Below, piece after piece: positions 40,859-49,970 of a stretch of 64,000 bases of DNA; positions within the stretch are counted from its first letter, which is position 1; each line of letters starts with the position of its first letter. The position numbers were made by a program, and so were the translations under genes. The DNA comes from Dactylosporangium sp040605635. GTDB lineage: Bacteria > Actinomycetota > Actinomycetes > Mycobacteriales > Micromonosporaceae. The stretch covers positions 1 through 64,000 of the forward strand of contig NZ_JBEXDG010000038.1 in NCBI RefSeq assembly GCF_040605635.1, written 5' to 3'. The notes beneath the pieces are model-generated. The model was not told the origin of the DNA. It was given only the letters and a program-made list of their open reading frames with translations, and searched no databases.

Positions 40859-41797
40859 ATGAGACGGGGATCGGCACTGCTCACGGTGATCATGCTGGCC
40901 GGCTGCTCCACCGGGGAGGCGCCGGCACCGCGGACGACGGCCGGGGCGCCCAGCGCCGGCGACACCACCCAGACCATTACCGTCGGTGACAAGGTGCGCA
41001 CGTTTCAGCTGCACGTGCCCGCGTCGTACGACCCGGGCCGCCCGATGCCGGCGGTCGTCGCGCTGCACCACAAGCCCGGCAGCGGCGCCACGATGCGGGA
41101 GCTGACCGGCCTGGACGCGAAGGCCGACAAGGAGGGGTTCATCGTCGCGTACCCGGAGGGCGTCGGCGGCCAGTTCAACGCGTTCGGCTGCTGCGGGGTG
41201 CAGGACGACATCGGCTTCGTGAAGGCCGTCGCCGGGCAGCTCGTCGAGCGCTGGAAGGCCGACCCGGACCGGGTCTTCCTCGCCGGGGTTTCCAACGGCG
41301 CCGACCTGAGCTTCCGCGCCGCGGTCGAGGCGCCCGGGGTGTTCGCCGCGATCGGCGCGGTCAGCGGCGGGTTCACCGGCGGGCGCACCGAGGCGGCGGA
41401 CTACCGGCCCCCGGCCCCGGTCTCGGTGGTGACCCTCATCGGCGCCGCGGACCCCCAGGCCACGACCTTCAGGACCGGCCTGGACACCTGGCGCGCCCGG
41501 GCCTCCTGCGCGAAACCCTTCGTGCCGCCACCGCCGTCGGCGAACGCACCCGTCACGGTCCCGCCGCCGGGGTCGGTGTCCGCGCCGCCGCCGTCACCCG
41601 CGGCGCCGCTGGATCCGGCAGTCCAGCGGACGACCACGCCGTGCAAGGGCGGCAGCGACGTGGACACCTATGTCATCGACGGCGCGGGACACGTGTGGTT
41701 CGGCGCCACCGCCGGCGAGCTCAAGGACCCCGCCCCGAAGATCGACGCGACCGACGTGCTGTGGGCGTTCTTCGCCGTTCACCCGCGGCACGGCTAA
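40859..41797 (+). CDS. PHB-depolymerase (LpqC)-like esterase lipoprotein
   Basis: A 312-residue lipoprotein: lipobox LAGC with acylated Cys at residue 16. The alpha/beta-hydrolase domain has the nucleophile elbow G-V-S145-N-G, the oxyanion region VVALHHKPGSG, and a catalytic His probably in GAGHVWFG near the C-terminus. It fits the polyhydroxybutyrate depolymerase/feruloyl esterase-like family. An insertion rich in Pro and Ser (PFVPPPPSANAPVTVPPPG and SVSAPPPSPAAP) precedes the His region and looks repeat-derived. Extracellular ester hydrolysis is expected; the substrate is unknown. Confidence 0.82.
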   Translation: MRRGSALLTVIMLAGCSTGEAPAPRTTAGAPSAGDTTQTITVGDKVRTFQLHVPASYDPGRPMPAVVALHHKPGSGATMRELTGLDAKADKEGFIVAYPEGVGGQFNAFGCCGVQDDIGFVKAVAGQLVERWKADPDRVFLAGVSNGADLSFRAAVEAPGVFAAIGAVSGGFTGGRTEAADYRPPAPVSVVTLIGAADPQATTFRTGLDTWRARASCAKPFVPPPPSANAPVTVPPPGSVSAPPPSPAAPLDPAVQRTTTPCKGGSDVDTYVIDGAGHVWFGATAGELKDPAPKIDATDVLWAFFAVHPRHG

Positions 41798-41800
41798 CGT
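41795..41800 (+). promoter_or_regulatory. leaderless -10 hexamer TAACGT
   Basis: TAACGT overlaps the stop codon of the esterase gene and lies 6 nt before ATG 41807. Confidence 0.5.
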
Positions 41801-41806
41801 CCCGGC

Positions 41807-43801
41807 ATGCGGACGATGCTGGACTTCCTTTCCGGGCTGGGTGCGCCGCGGCTGGCGGAGCTCACCGCGGCCCACCTGCCCGGGAGGGAGACGCCGGACC
41901 CGGCCGTCCTCGCGGCGGTCCTGATGGAGCCGGGCACGGTCACCGGGACCGTCGCCGTGCTGAGCCTGCCGGAGCTGCAGGTGGCCGAGGCGCTGTCGCT
42001 GCGCGCGGCCGGGACCCGGCGGGCCGACCTGGCGCGGCTGCTGGGCGTGGCCGCCGGCGACGCCGACCTGGACATGATGCTGGGCCGGCTGGAGTGGCAC
42101 GCCCTGGCCTGGCCCGACGGCGACTGGATCCGCACCGCACCGATCCACCGGGTGATCGTCGGCGGCTACGGCTTCGGCCCGTCGGCCCGCATCGAGCTCG
42201 CCCAGCTGCCGCTGGACCGGTTGCAGCGCATGGCCTACAACCTGGACGCGCCCGTCGACAAGCACCGCGCGGCGCTGCTCGACGGGATCTGCGCCGCCCT
42301 CGCCGACGCGGCAACGGTCCGCGCGAAGTTCGCCGCCGCGCCCGAGACCACCAAGGACCTGCTGCTGTCGCTCGCGGAAGGCGACCCGTACTACTTCGAC
42401 CCGCGGCAGATGGGCGCGCTGCGGGTCAACCGCCCGACGCCGCTGCGCTGGGCCGTCGACCACGGCCTGCTCATGTGGAACCCGGTGGGTATGACGGCGG
42501 CGGCCCTGCCCAGCGAGGTCGGGGTCGTGCTGCGCGACGGCTTCCGGGCCGACTTCGACCCCGCCCCGCCGCTGCAGGTGCCGGTCGAGGTCAGCGCCGA
42601 GATGGTCGAGCGCGACGGCGCCGCCGCGGTCCGGGCCGCACTCGCGCACGTCACCGCCCTGCTGGAGGCGTGCGGCCGGGCGCCGGTGCCGATGCTGAAG
42701 GACGGCGGGGTCGGCACCCGCGAGCTGCGCCGGCTCGGCAAGGCCATCGGCGGCGACGAGCCCGGCATGCGGCTGTGGCTCACGCTCGCCGGGGTCGCCG
42801 GCCTGATCGGCGTCACGGACAACCGGATCGCGCCGTCGGCCAGCTACGACGACTGGCTGGCGCTCGACCCGCCCGCGCAGTACGGCGAGCTGCTCAGGGC
42901 CTGGCTGGTCATGGACGCCGTCCCGCTGGACCCGCGGGCGCCCGCGCTGCTGCGGACCGAGCGCGACGAGGCGGTGAGCGTGCTGCGCCGCAGCCTCGTG
43001 TCGATGCTCAACGGCCTGCCCGACGGCTACGCGCTGCCGTCGCTGGAAGGGATCAACGCGCTGCAGATGTACATGCGGCCGCTGCTGACCGGGGCGGACA
43101 CCGAGGAGGCCCGGCCGACCACGGTCATGCTGTGGAGGGAGCTGGAGCTGATGGGGCTCGGCGCCCTGCACGCGCCGACGGGCCTGTGCCGCGCCCTCGC
43201 CGCCGAGGCCGGCCTGGACGGCATCCCGCGCCGCGCGGCGCTGCACGCCGAGCTGGAGCGGCTGATCCCGGCCGCGCAGCGCACGGTGCTCCTGCAGAGC
43301 GACCTGACCGCGGTCGCGACCGGCGCCCCGGCGCCGCAGCTCGCGGCGTTCCTCGACCTCGCCGCCGACCGGGAGTCCCGCGGCGGCGGCCACACGTGGC
43401 GCTTCAGCGAGGCGTCGGTGCGGCGGGCGTTCGACACCGGCTCGACCGCCGACGAGCTCCTCGCGGCGCTGCGCGGGGCGGCGACCGGCGGGCGGGTCCC
43501 GCAGCCGCTGCAGTACCTGGTCACCGACCTCGCCCGGCGGCACGGGCGGCTGCGGGTCCGGCCCGTCGCGTGCGTGCTGCGCGGCGAGGACCCGGCGCTG
43601 CTCGCCGAGCTGACGCGGGTGAGGAGCCTGGCGAAGCTCGGCCTCACCGAGCTCGCCCCGACGGTCTACGCCAGCGTCCTGTCCGTCGCCGACACCCTCG
43701 CCGCGCTGCGGGCCGCGGGCTACGCGCCGGCGGGTGAGCACCCGGACGGCACGATCGCCTTCGACCGGATCACCAGGCACCGGGTTCAGGACAGCTCCTG
43801 A
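41807..43801 (+). CDS. helicase-associated (XPB/Ssl2-like) domain protein without helicase core
   Basis: A 664-residue protein matching actinobacterial helicase C-terminal domain-associated proteins. It is made of tandem winged-helix-like segments (LPELQVAEALSLRAAGTRRADLARLLG, MLGRLEWHALAW) and a C-terminal part with AQRTVLLQSDLTAVATGAPAPQLAAFLDLAADRESRGGGHTWRFSEASVRRAFDTG, the phrase shared with the XPB/Ssl2-like helicase-associated domain. No Walker A or DExH box is present. A role in DNA repair or chromatin is inferred. It probably starts a leaderless transcript and is followed 25 bp later by an AlkZ-like DNA glycosylase gene. Confidence 0.78.
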   Translation: MRTMLDFLSGLGAPRLAELTAAHLPGRETPDPAVLAAVLMEPGTVTGTVAVLSLPELQVAEALSLRAAGTRRADLARLLGVAAGDADLDMMLGRLEWHALAWPDGDWIRTAPIHRVIVGGYGFGPSARIELAQLPLDRLQRMAYNLDAPVDKHRAALLDGICAALADAATVRAKFAAAPETTKDLLLSLAEGDPYYFDPRQMGALRVNRPTPLRWAVDHGLLMWNPVGMTAAALPSEVGVVLRDGFRADFDPAPPLQVPVEVSAEMVERDGAAAVRAALAHVTALLEACGRAPVPMLKDGGVGTRELRRLGKAIGGDEPGMRLWLTLAGVAGLIGVTDNRIAPSASYDDWLALDPPAQYGELLRAWLVMDAVPLDPRAPALLRTERDEAVSVLRRSLVSMLNGLPDGYALPSLEGINALQMYMRPLLTGADTEEARPTTVMLWRELELMGLGALHAPTGLCRALAAEAGLDGIPRRAALHAELERLIPAAQRTVLLQSDLTAVATGAPAPQLAAFLDLAADRESRGGGHTWRFSEASVRRAFDTGSTADELLAALRGAATGGRVPQPLQYLVTDLARRHGRLRVRPVACVLRGEDPALLAELTRVRSLAKLGLTELAPTVYASVLSVADTLAALRAAGYAPAGEHPDGTIAFDRITRHRVQDSS

Positions 43802-43814
43802 CCGGAACTGTCGA

Positions 43815-43820
43815 TAGCGT
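43815..43820 (+). promoter_or_regulatory. leaderless -10 hexamer TAGCGT
   Basis: TAGCGT lies 6 nt before GTG 43827, in the 25-bp gap after the helicase-associated gene. The glycosylase can therefore be transcribed on its own. Confidence 0.5.
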
Positions 43821-43826
43821 CCGGGC

Positions 43827-44912
43827 GTGATCCTCACCCGGCGGCAGCTCAACCGCACCTACCTGCAGCGCCAGCTGCTGACCACCACCGATGCCGAGCC
43901 GGACCCGCGCCCGGTCGACGAGGTCGTCGCGCACCTCGTCGCGGTGCAGGCGCAGGAGATCGACGCGCCCTACGTCGGCCTGTGGACCAGGACCCGCCGG
44001 GCACGGCACGACGACCTCACCGAGGCGCTGACCGACCGGCGGGTCGTGCGCGGCGGGCTGCTGCGGCGCACCCAGCACCTGACCACCGGCGCCGACTACC
44101 GCTGGCTGCGCCCCCTGCTGAAGTCCCGGCTGGGGACCGGCGGGCTGTCGCCGTTCGCCGCCGAGTTCGCCGGGCTGGACATCGCCGACGTCGGCGCGGC
44201 CGGCCGGGACATCCTGCGGGGCCAGGTCATGACCCGGCCGAAGCTGGCGAAGGCGCTCGGCGAGCGCTTCCCCGGCCGCAAGGGGATCGCCCTCGCGTGG
44301 GTCGTGCAGTTCCAGGAGAACCTGGTGCACCCGCCGCCGTCCGGGGTCTGGCGCCGCCGCGGGCACGTGCCCTGCGCGCTCGCCGAGGACTGGCTGGGCG
44401 GCCCGCTGGAGGAGCGGCCCCTCGTGTCGACGCTGCTGCGGCGGTACCTCGCCTCGTGCGGCCCGGCGAGCGTCGCGGACCTGCAGAACTGGTCGGGGCT
44501 CAAGCGGGTGCGCGACGAGGTCGAGGCGGAGCGCCCCCGGCTGCGGGTCCACCGCGACGAGCACGGGCAGGAGCTCTTCGACCTGCCCGGGCTGCCGGTC
44601 GCCGACGGGGACGAGGAGCCGCCGGTGCGCTTCCTGCCCGAGTTCGACAACCTGGTGCTCAGCCACGAGGACCGGACCCGGATCATCAGCGACGAGGACC
44701 GCGCGAAGGTGTGCCCCGGCTACTCGATGGTGCACCCGACGTTCCTGGTCGACGGGTTCGTCGCCGGCATCTGGTCGGTGACCGGGGCGGCGCTGGTCGT
44801 GTCGCCCTTCCGCCGGCTGCCGGATGCCGATGCCGCGTCGGTGCTGGACGAGGCCGGCCGGCTGCGGGCGTTCCTTCAGATCGACGCCCCGGTGCGGCTC
44901 GACCAGGCCTGA
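43827..44912 (+). CDS. AlkZ-like (HTH_42) DNA glycosylase-family protein
   Basis: A 361-residue winged-helix protein of the HTH_42/AlkZ superfamily. The motif Q41-A-Q43 (LVAVQAQEIDAPYVGLWTR) matches the catalytic Q-x-Q of AlkZ, the glycosylase that unhooks azinomycin interstrand cross-links in Streptomyces. Later parts (RPKLAKALGERFPGRKG, LPEFDNLVLSHEDRTRII, CPGYSMVHPTFLVDGFVAGIW) follow the three tandem winged-helix layout. It likely removes alkylated bases or cross-links. The GTG start follows a leaderless -10. Its 3' end overlaps the convergent kinase gene by 37 bp. Confidence 0.8.
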   Translation: MILTRRQLNRTYLQRQLLTTTDAEPDPRPVDEVVAHLVAVQAQEIDAPYVGLWTRTRRARHDDLTEALTDRRVVRGGLLRRTQHLTTGADYRWLRPLLKSRLGTGGLSPFAAEFAGLDIADVGAAGRDILRGQVMTRPKLAKALGERFPGRKGIALAWVVQFQENLVHPPPSGVWRRRGHVPCALAEDWLGGPLEERPLVSTLLRRYLASCGPASVADLQNWSGLKRVRDEVEAERPRLRVHRDEHGQELFDLPGLPVADGDEEPPVRFLPEFDNLVLSHEDRTRIISDEDRAKVCPGYSMVHPTFLVDGFVAGIWSVTGAALVVSPFRRLPDADAASVLDEAGRLRAFLQIDAPVRLDQA

Positions 44913-45862
44913 AGGGCCAGCCGGGCCGCGCCGAGGGCGGGGTCGGCCGCGGTGCCGGCCGCGGTGCCGCGCGCGTCCAGCGCCGCGAGGACCCCACGAC
45001 GGACCGGCGTGGCACCGGTGAGGAGGCCTCCGGCCAGGACCACCGCCGCATCCGGAGCGTCGAGGGCGTCGAGCGTGGCGAGCAACCGCTCGACGGCCGC
45101 CGCGACGATCGCGACCGCCGCCGGGTCCCCCGCCTCGGCGAACTCGCACACGACCGGCGCGAGGGCGGCGAACGAGCCGAACGGCAGGCGCTGCGCCCAG
45201 TGCACGAGGTCGTCGGCGCTCGCGGCGCCCGCGTGCAGCGCCACCCGGACGGCGAGCCCGGACGAGGACCAGTGGTGGGCGGCGTGCCGGACGGCCTGCA
45301 GGCCGAGCCAGAGCCCGGAGCCCTCGTCGCCGAGCAGCCAGCCGAGCCCGTCGGCGGTGCGCACCACCTCCGTGCCCTCGATCAGGGCCGCGACCGCGCC
45401 GGTGCCGGCGATGAGCACCGCGCCACGCAACACCCCGGCCCCGCCGGTGACCCCGGCCCCGCCGCCACCGCCGGCCGGGAGGGCGGCGGACCCGCCGCTG
45501 CCCGCTGAGTAGGCGGCGAACTCGCCGCTGCCCGCCGCGAAGGCTGTGACGGCGTCGGCGACGACCGGGACCGGGCAGGTCAGGCCGATGTCGGCCCACT
45601 CGGCGGCGAAGGCGGCGGCGACGCCGGGATCAGCGAGGATGCTGACCCCGGCGACCCCCACCACACCCGCGACGACCCCACCCGGGTCGTGCGGGCCGAG
45701 TGCCTGCCGGACCGCCGTCCCGATCGCAACCGCGGCCGCCGACCCGACAGCGGACGGGTTGCCGGGACCCGCGGTCCCGCGCCCCAGGACCGTCCCGTCC
45801 GGCGAGGTGAGGACCGCTTTGGAGGCCGTCCCGCCGGCATCGACCCCGAGGATGAGCACCAT
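44876..45862 (-). CDS. nagK: BadF/BadG-type N-acetylglucosamine kinase
   Basis: A 328-residue ASKHA-fold kinase. Phosphate-1 motif ILGVDAGGTASKAVL, phosphate-2 LIAGTGAVA, and the family signature LGWLLGDEGSGLWLG are present, so GlcNAc (or a related amino sugar) phosphorylation in the cytoplasm is likely. Residues about 108-140 (GSGEFAAYSAGSGGSAALPAGGGGG) are an insertion built from 18-bp and 30-bp in-frame duplications. It is divergent from an RpiR regulator and the NgcEFG genes, which supports the substrate call. Confidence 0.85.
   Translation of the reverse strand: MVLILGVDAGGTASKAVLTSPDGTVLGRGTAGPGNPSAVGSAAAVAIGTAVRQALGPHDPGGVVAGVVGVAGVSILADPGVAAAFAAEWADIGLTCPVPVVADAVTAFAAGSGEFAAYSAGSGGSAALPAGGGGGAGVTGGAGVLRGAVLIAGTGAVAALIEGTEVVRTADGLGWLLGDEGSGLWLGLQAVRHAAHHWSSSGLAVRVALHAGAASADDLVHWAQRLPFGSFAALAPVVCEFAEAGDPAAVAIVAAAVERLLATLDALDAPDAAVVLAGGLLTGATPVRRGVLAALDARGTAAGTAADPALGAARLALQAWSSRTGASI
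45432..45541. repeat. 18-bp and 30-bp in-frame duplications in the kinase gene
   Basis: ACCCCGGCCCCGCCGGTG at 45432-45449 is followed by a near copy at 45450-45467. GGCGGCGGACCCGCCGCTG at 45482 recurs 30 bp later at 45512 with few changes. Together they encode a Gly/Ala/Ser loop. Confidence 0.65.
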
Positions 45863-45880
45863 GGCGATGATCGAAACATA

Positions 45881-45922
45881 GAAAATGCTTATTGACTAGA
45901 AGTTCAAGTGGTCGTAATTTTC
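45881..45922. promoter_or_regulatory. RpiR operator and rpiR promoter
   Basis: GAAAAT (45881-45886) and ATTTTC (45917-45922) form an inverted pair in an AT-rich divergent region. Between them TTGACT (45892-45897) and TAATTT (45915-45920), 17 bp apart, make a good sigma-70-type promoter for the regulator gene. Confidence 0.55.
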
Positions 45923-45939
45923 ATCGCCAAGACGCAACG

Positions 45940-46875
45940 ATGAAAAGGATGACCGGAGTGACGGGTGAGAGCGGCGGGCTGCTTGGGCGGCTGCGCATCG
46001 AGGGGCCGACCATGCCGGAGGCCCTCGCAAAGATCGCCGAGATGATCCTCAGCGATCCCGAGACGGCGGCGCACGCCAGCATCGTCGACCTCGCCGAGCG
46101 GTCGGGCACGTCCACGGCGACCGTGACCCGGTTCAGCCGCACGCTCGGCTTCAAAGGCTACGCCAACCTGCGGGTCGCCATCGCGACCGAGACCGGGCGC
46201 GCCGAGCAGGCCCGCTGGGAGACCGACATCAGCGGCGACATCGCGCCCGACGACCCTCTCGACGGGGTCCTCGACGTGATCACGGCCGCGGACACCCGGG
46301 CGATCCAGGCGACCGCCGCGGGCCTGGACGTCGCCGCCGTCGAGCGCGTCGCGGCCGCCATCGCGACCGCCGGACGGGTGGAGATCTTCGGGCTGGGCAG
46401 CAGCGGCACCGCCGGGCGGGAGATGGCGTTCCGGCTGGAGCGCATCCGCGTCCCCGTCTGGTACCGGTCGGACACCCACACCGCGCTGACCAACGCGGCA
46501 CTGCTCGGCCCCGGCGACGTGGCGATCGGCCTGTCGCACTCCGGCCGGACCCGCGAGGCGATCGAGACCCTCGCCGAGGCCGCCGACCACGGCGCGCTGA
46601 CGGTGGCGGTGACGTCCTTCGGGCGCTCACCCCTGGCGGAGGTCGCCGACGTGGTCTTCACGACGTCGGTCCACGAGACCACCTTCCGCGTCGCGGCCCT
46701 CTCCGCACTGCACTCGCAACTGCTGGTCCTGGACCTCATCTACGTGGCGGTCGCGCAGCGCACCTATGAGCGGACCGCCGAGGCCCTGGAGCTCACGGTG
46801 CGCGCTGTGGACGCGCACCGGGTGCCCGACACGAACAGCAACCGCAAGCGACCACGGAGGGAAAAGCCGCTGTGA
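45940..46875 (+). CDS. MurR/RpiR-family transcriptional regulator
   Basis: A protein of about 311 residues: N-terminal RpiR helix-turn-helix (LAKIAEMILSDPETAAHASIVDLAERSGTSTATVTRFSRTLGFKGYANLRVAIA) and a C-terminal SIS sugar-phosphate-binding domain (VEIFGLGSSGTAGREMAFRLERI ... GLSHSGRTREAIETLAEAA). It would sense an amino-sugar phosphate such as GlcNAc-6-P and control the divergent kinase gene and the downstream transporter operon. The start is ambiguous: ATG 45940, ATG 45949 or GTG 45958 (AAGG 10 nt upstream). Its stop overlaps the next start. Confidence 0.87.
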   Translation: MKRMTGVTGESGGLLGRLRIEGPTMPEALAKIAEMILSDPETAAHASIVDLAERSGTSTATVTRFSRTLGFKGYANLRVAIATETGRAEQARWETDISGDIAPDDPLDGVLDVITAADTRAIQATAAGLDVAAVERVAAAIATAGRVEIFGLGSSGTAGREMAFRLERIRVPVWYRSDTHTALTNAALLGPGDVAIGLSHSGRTREAIETLAEAADHGALTVAVTSFGRSPLAEVADVVFTTSVHETTFRVAALSALHSQLLVLDLIYVAVAQRTYERTAEALELTVRAVDAHRVPDTNSNRKRPRREKPL

Positions 46876-47627
46876 CCAGCATCAGAAGTGGGGACTACGT
46901 CGAGGTGGTCCGCGCCGCCATCGACCGCGTCAGCAGCACCCAGGGCGACAGGATCGCGCACGCCGCCGACCTGATGACCGCCACGCTGCAGGCCGGCGGG
47001 GTGATCCAGGCCTTCGGCTGCGGGCACTCCGAGGCCCTGGCGATGGAGATCGCCGGCCGGGCCGGCGGGCTCGTGCCGACCAACAGGATCGCGCTGCGCG
47101 ACATCGTCCTCTACGGCGGCGACCGGGCCGGCGTCCTCGCCGACCCGCAGCTGGAGCGCACGCCCAGCGTCGCGCACCGGCTCTACGACCTCGCCCCCGT
47201 CAAGCCCGACGACACCTTCGTCATCGCCTCCAACTCCGGCGTCAACGGCGCCGTGGTGGAGATGGCGCAGCTGGTCAAGCAGCGCGGGCACGCCCTCATC
47301 GCGATCACGTCGCTTTCGCACTCCTCCCGCGTCGACTCGCGGCATGAGAGCGGCATGAAGCTCAGCGACTTCGCCGACGTGGTCCTCGACAACGGGGCAC
47401 CCTACGGCGACGCGTCGCTGCCCCTGCCGGGTGGCGGCGCCGTCGGCGCCGTCTCCTCGATCACCGCGGCCCTGCTGGCCCAGCAGGTCGTCACCGAAGT
47501 GGTGGCGCGGCTGCTGGCACTCGGCGTCACGCCGCCGGTCTACCTGTCCGACAACGTCCCAGGCGGGCGGGAGCACAACGCAGCACTCGAAGCGCGGTAC
47601 GCCGGGCGCATCCGGCGTACCGCTTAG
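46872..47627 (+). CDS. SIS-domain phosphosugar-binding protein
   Basis: A 251-residue SIS protein (SIS_2 type): sugar-binding VIQAFGCGHSEALAMEIAGRAGGLVP and the Ser-rich loop FVIASNSGVNGAVVEMAQLVKQRGH, then LSHSSRVDSRHESGMKLSDFADVVLDNGAPYGDA. Proteins of this group occur beside NgcEFG-like transporters and are thought to isomerise or bind amino-sugar phosphates; the reaction is not proven. Its GTG start overlaps the stop of the regulator gene (GTGA). Confidence 0.82.
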   Translation: MTSIRSGDYVEVVRAAIDRVSSTQGDRIAHAADLMTATLQAGGVIQAFGCGHSEALAMEIAGRAGGLVPTNRIALRDIVLYGGDRAGVLADPQLERTPSVAHRLYDLAPVKPDDTFVIASNSGVNGAVVEMAQLVKQRGHALIAITSLSHSSRVDSRHESGMKLSDFADVVLDNGAPYGDASLPLPGGGAVGAVSSITAALLAQQVVTEVVARLLALGVTPPVYLSDNVPGGREHNAALEARYAGRIRRTA

Positions 47628-47643
47628 GAGAGAAGGCCCAGTC

Positions 47644-49062
47644 ATGAACCCATCACCCTTCGTCCAACCGTACCCGACAAGACGGACCGTCCTGCGCGCG
47701 GCAGCCGCGGCAGGCGTCACGCTTCCGTTGCTCAGCGCGTGCGTGACCAGCGGCAAGGACAATGACGCCAAGGCAGAGACCGGCGCGAAGAGCGCCACCA
47801 ACCCGCTCGGCGTGAAGGAGGACGCGCCCCTGGAGGTCGTCATCTTCAAAGGCGGCTACGGCGACGACTACGCCAAGAAGGCCGAGGGTCTCTATACGCA
47901 GAAGTTCCCGAAGGCGACGATCGAGCACAAGGGCATCCAGAAGGTCGGCGAGGCGCTGCAGCCGCGGTTCGTCGCCAACACCCCGCCGGACGTGGTGGAC
48001 AACACCGGCGCCGGGCGCCTGGACCTCGCCACCCTGGTCGGCGCGAAACAGCTGTCGAACCTGAACGACCTCCTCGAAGCGCCGTCGTTCGACGACCCGG
48101 CGGTCAAGGTCAAGGACACGCTGCTGCCCGGCGTCATCGAGGACGGCACCTTCGACGGCGCGCCCCTGGTGCTCAACTTCACCTACACCGCGTGGGGTCT
48201 CTGGTACAGCAGGCCGCTGTTCGCGAGCAAGGGCTGGACGTACCCGAAGACCTGGGACGAGATGATCGCCCTCTGCGCCACGATCAAGGCCGCGGGCATC
48301 GCCCCCTGGACCTACCAGGGCAAGTACCCCGAGTACATGAACGACCCGCTGCTGAGCATGGCGGCGAAGACCGGCGGCACCGACCTGCTCAAGGCCGTGG
48401 ACAACCTGCAGCCGGGCGCCTGGAAGTCCGACGCGTTCAAGGGCGCCGCCGAGGCGTTCGCCGAGCTCGCCGCGAAGGGCTACATCATGGCCGGCTCGGA
48501 GGCGCTGTCGCACACCGAGTCGCAGGCCGCCTGGTGCCAGGGCAAGGCCGCGTTCATCCCCTGCGGCTCCTGGCTGGAGGCCGAGCAGAAGGACGTCGCG
48601 CCCAAGGGCTTCGACATGGTGATGGGCGCCGTGCCGGCCCGCACCGGCTCCGACAGGTTCGGCGCCGGGGCGATCCAGGCCGCGAGCAGCGAGGCGTTCA
48701 TCGTGCCGTCCAAGGCGAAGAACGTCGCCGGCGGCCTGGAGTACCTGCGGATCCTGTTCTCGAAGCAGTCGGCGCGCGGCTTCGCCGAGACCGCCGGCAC
48801 GCTGCCCTCGGTCGTCGGCGCCACCGACGGGCTCACCCTGTCCAGCGGCCTCGAGTCCACCAGCGCCGCGGTCAAGGCCGCCGGCAAGGAAGCCTTCACC
48901 TTCCGCTTCCGCACCTGGTACGCGCCGCTCGCCAAGGCCGTCGACGACGCGACCGGCGAGCTGATCAACAAGCGGGCGACGCCGGCCGAGTGGGCCGACC
49001 GCATCCAGAAGGCCGCCGACGCGATCGCCAAGGACAGCTCCGTCAAGAAGTACACCCGCTGA
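47644..49062 (+). CDS. ngcE: ABC transporter solute-binding lipoprotein, NgcE type
   Basis: A 472-residue extracellular carbohydrate-binding lipoprotein. The signal has twin arginines (TRRTVLRAAAAAGVTLPLLSAC) with lipobox Cys33, suggesting Tat export followed by lipidation. The mature part is a cluster-type family 1 solute-binding protein (DAPLEVVIFKGGYGDDYAKKAEGLYTQKFPKATIEH). It is like NgcE of Streptomyces, which binds GlcNAc and chitobiose. An AGGAGAGAAGG ribosome site precedes the ATG. The ATPase is not encoded here, as is usual for systems that share a common ATPase such as MsiK. Confidence 0.83.
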   Translation: MNPSPFVQPYPTRRTVLRAAAAAGVTLPLLSACVTSGKDNDAKAETGAKSATNPLGVKEDAPLEVVIFKGGYGDDYAKKAEGLYTQKFPKATIEHKGIQKVGEALQPRFVANTPPDVVDNTGAGRLDLATLVGAKQLSNLNDLLEAPSFDDPAVKVKDTLLPGVIEDGTFDGAPLVLNFTYTAWGLWYSRPLFASKGWTYPKTWDEMIALCATIKAAGIAPWTYQGKYPEYMNDPLLSMAAKTGGTDLLKAVDNLQPGAWKSDAFKGAAEAFAELAAKGYIMAGSEALSHTESQAAWCQGKAAFIPCGSWLEAEQKDVAPKGFDMVMGAVPARTGSDRFGAGAIQAASSEAFIVPSKAKNVAGGLEYLRILFSKQSARGFAETAGTLPSVVGATDGLTLSSGLESTSAAVKAAGKEAFTFRFRTWYAPLAKAVDDATGELINKRATPAEWADRIQKAADAIAKDSSVKKYTR

Positions 49063-49970
49063 TGAAACACGGTCGGCTCCGGTTCCTCATCGGTGCGCTG
49101 GCGCCGGCGCTGCTGCTGCACGTCGTGTTCGTGCTGTCGCCGTACGGGCAGGCGTTCTACCTCTCGCTCACCGACTGGACCGGCGTGGCCGGCGAGGCGC
49201 ACTTCGTCGGGGCGGGCAACTACGCCCGCCTCGGCGGCGACTCCCTCTTCCTCGACGCCGTGCGCAACAACGCGGTGATGCTCGTCTGCGTGCCGCTCGT
49301 GACGATCGCGCTGGGCCTGTTCCTGGCCAGCATGCTGCACCTCGGCGGGCGGAGCGGCCGGACGTCCATTCGCGGGGCGGGCGCCTACCAGATCGTGTAC
49401 TTCTTCCCGCAGCTGCTGTCGCTGGTCGTCATCGCGGTGCTGTGGCAGTTCGTCTACAACCCGACCAACGGCCTGCTCAACGGGGCGCTGCGGGCGGTGG
49501 GCCTGGCCGGCCTCGCCCGCAGCTGGCTGGGCGATCCGCGGCTGGCGCTGCCGGCGGTGATGGCGGTGCTGGTCTGGTCGTCGGTGGGCTTCTACATGGT
49601 GCTGTTCAGCGCGGCCATCGACGGCATCCCGAAGGAGCTCTTCGAGGCGGCGCTGCTCGACGGCGCCGGCGGCTGGGCCACCTTCCGCAAGGTGACGCTG
49701 CCGCTGGTCCGCGACACGGTGCAGGTCGCGTTCGTCTACCTGGGCATCACGGCACTGGACGGCTTCGCGGTCGTGCAGGTCATGACCGCCGGGCCCGGTG
49801 GACCCGACGGCGCGACCGAGGTCATCGGGCTCTCGCTGTACCGCAACGCCTTCACCTACGGCAAGTTCGGCTACGCCTCCGCGATGGGGGTCGCGCTGTT
49901 CTTCGCCACCCTGACCCTCGCGGTCCTCGCACTGCGGGCGGGGCGCAAAGACCGGCTGGAGCTGTCATGA
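49062..49970 (+). CDS. ngcF: ABC transporter permease, NgcF type
   Basis: A 302-residue MalF-type permease with six transmembrane helices. The EAA loop (KELFEAALLDGAGGWATFRKVTLPLVRDTVQVAF) contacts the ATPase. The ATG overlaps the ngcE stop by one base, so the genes are translationally coupled. Confidence 0.88.
   Translation: MKHGRLRFLIGALAPALLLHVVFVLSPYGQAFYLSLTDWTGVAGEAHFVGAGNYARLGGDSLFLDAVRNNAVMLVCVPLVTIALGLFLASMLHLGGRSGRTSIRGAGAYQIVYFFPQLLSLVVIAVLWQFVYNPTNGLLNGALRAVGLAGLARSWLGDPRLALPAVMAVLVWSSVGFYMVLFSAAIDGIPKELFEAALLDGAGGWATFRKVTLPLVRDTVQVAFVYLGITALDGFAVVQVMTAGPGGPDGATEVIGLSLYRNAFTYGKFGYASAMGVALFFATLTLAVLALRAGRKDRLELS

Noticed and set aside
40859..44912. A single operon from the esterase to the glycosylase
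   Set aside because: Short gaps suggested it, but separate -10 elements sit directly before each of the three genes, so independent transcription is at least as likely.
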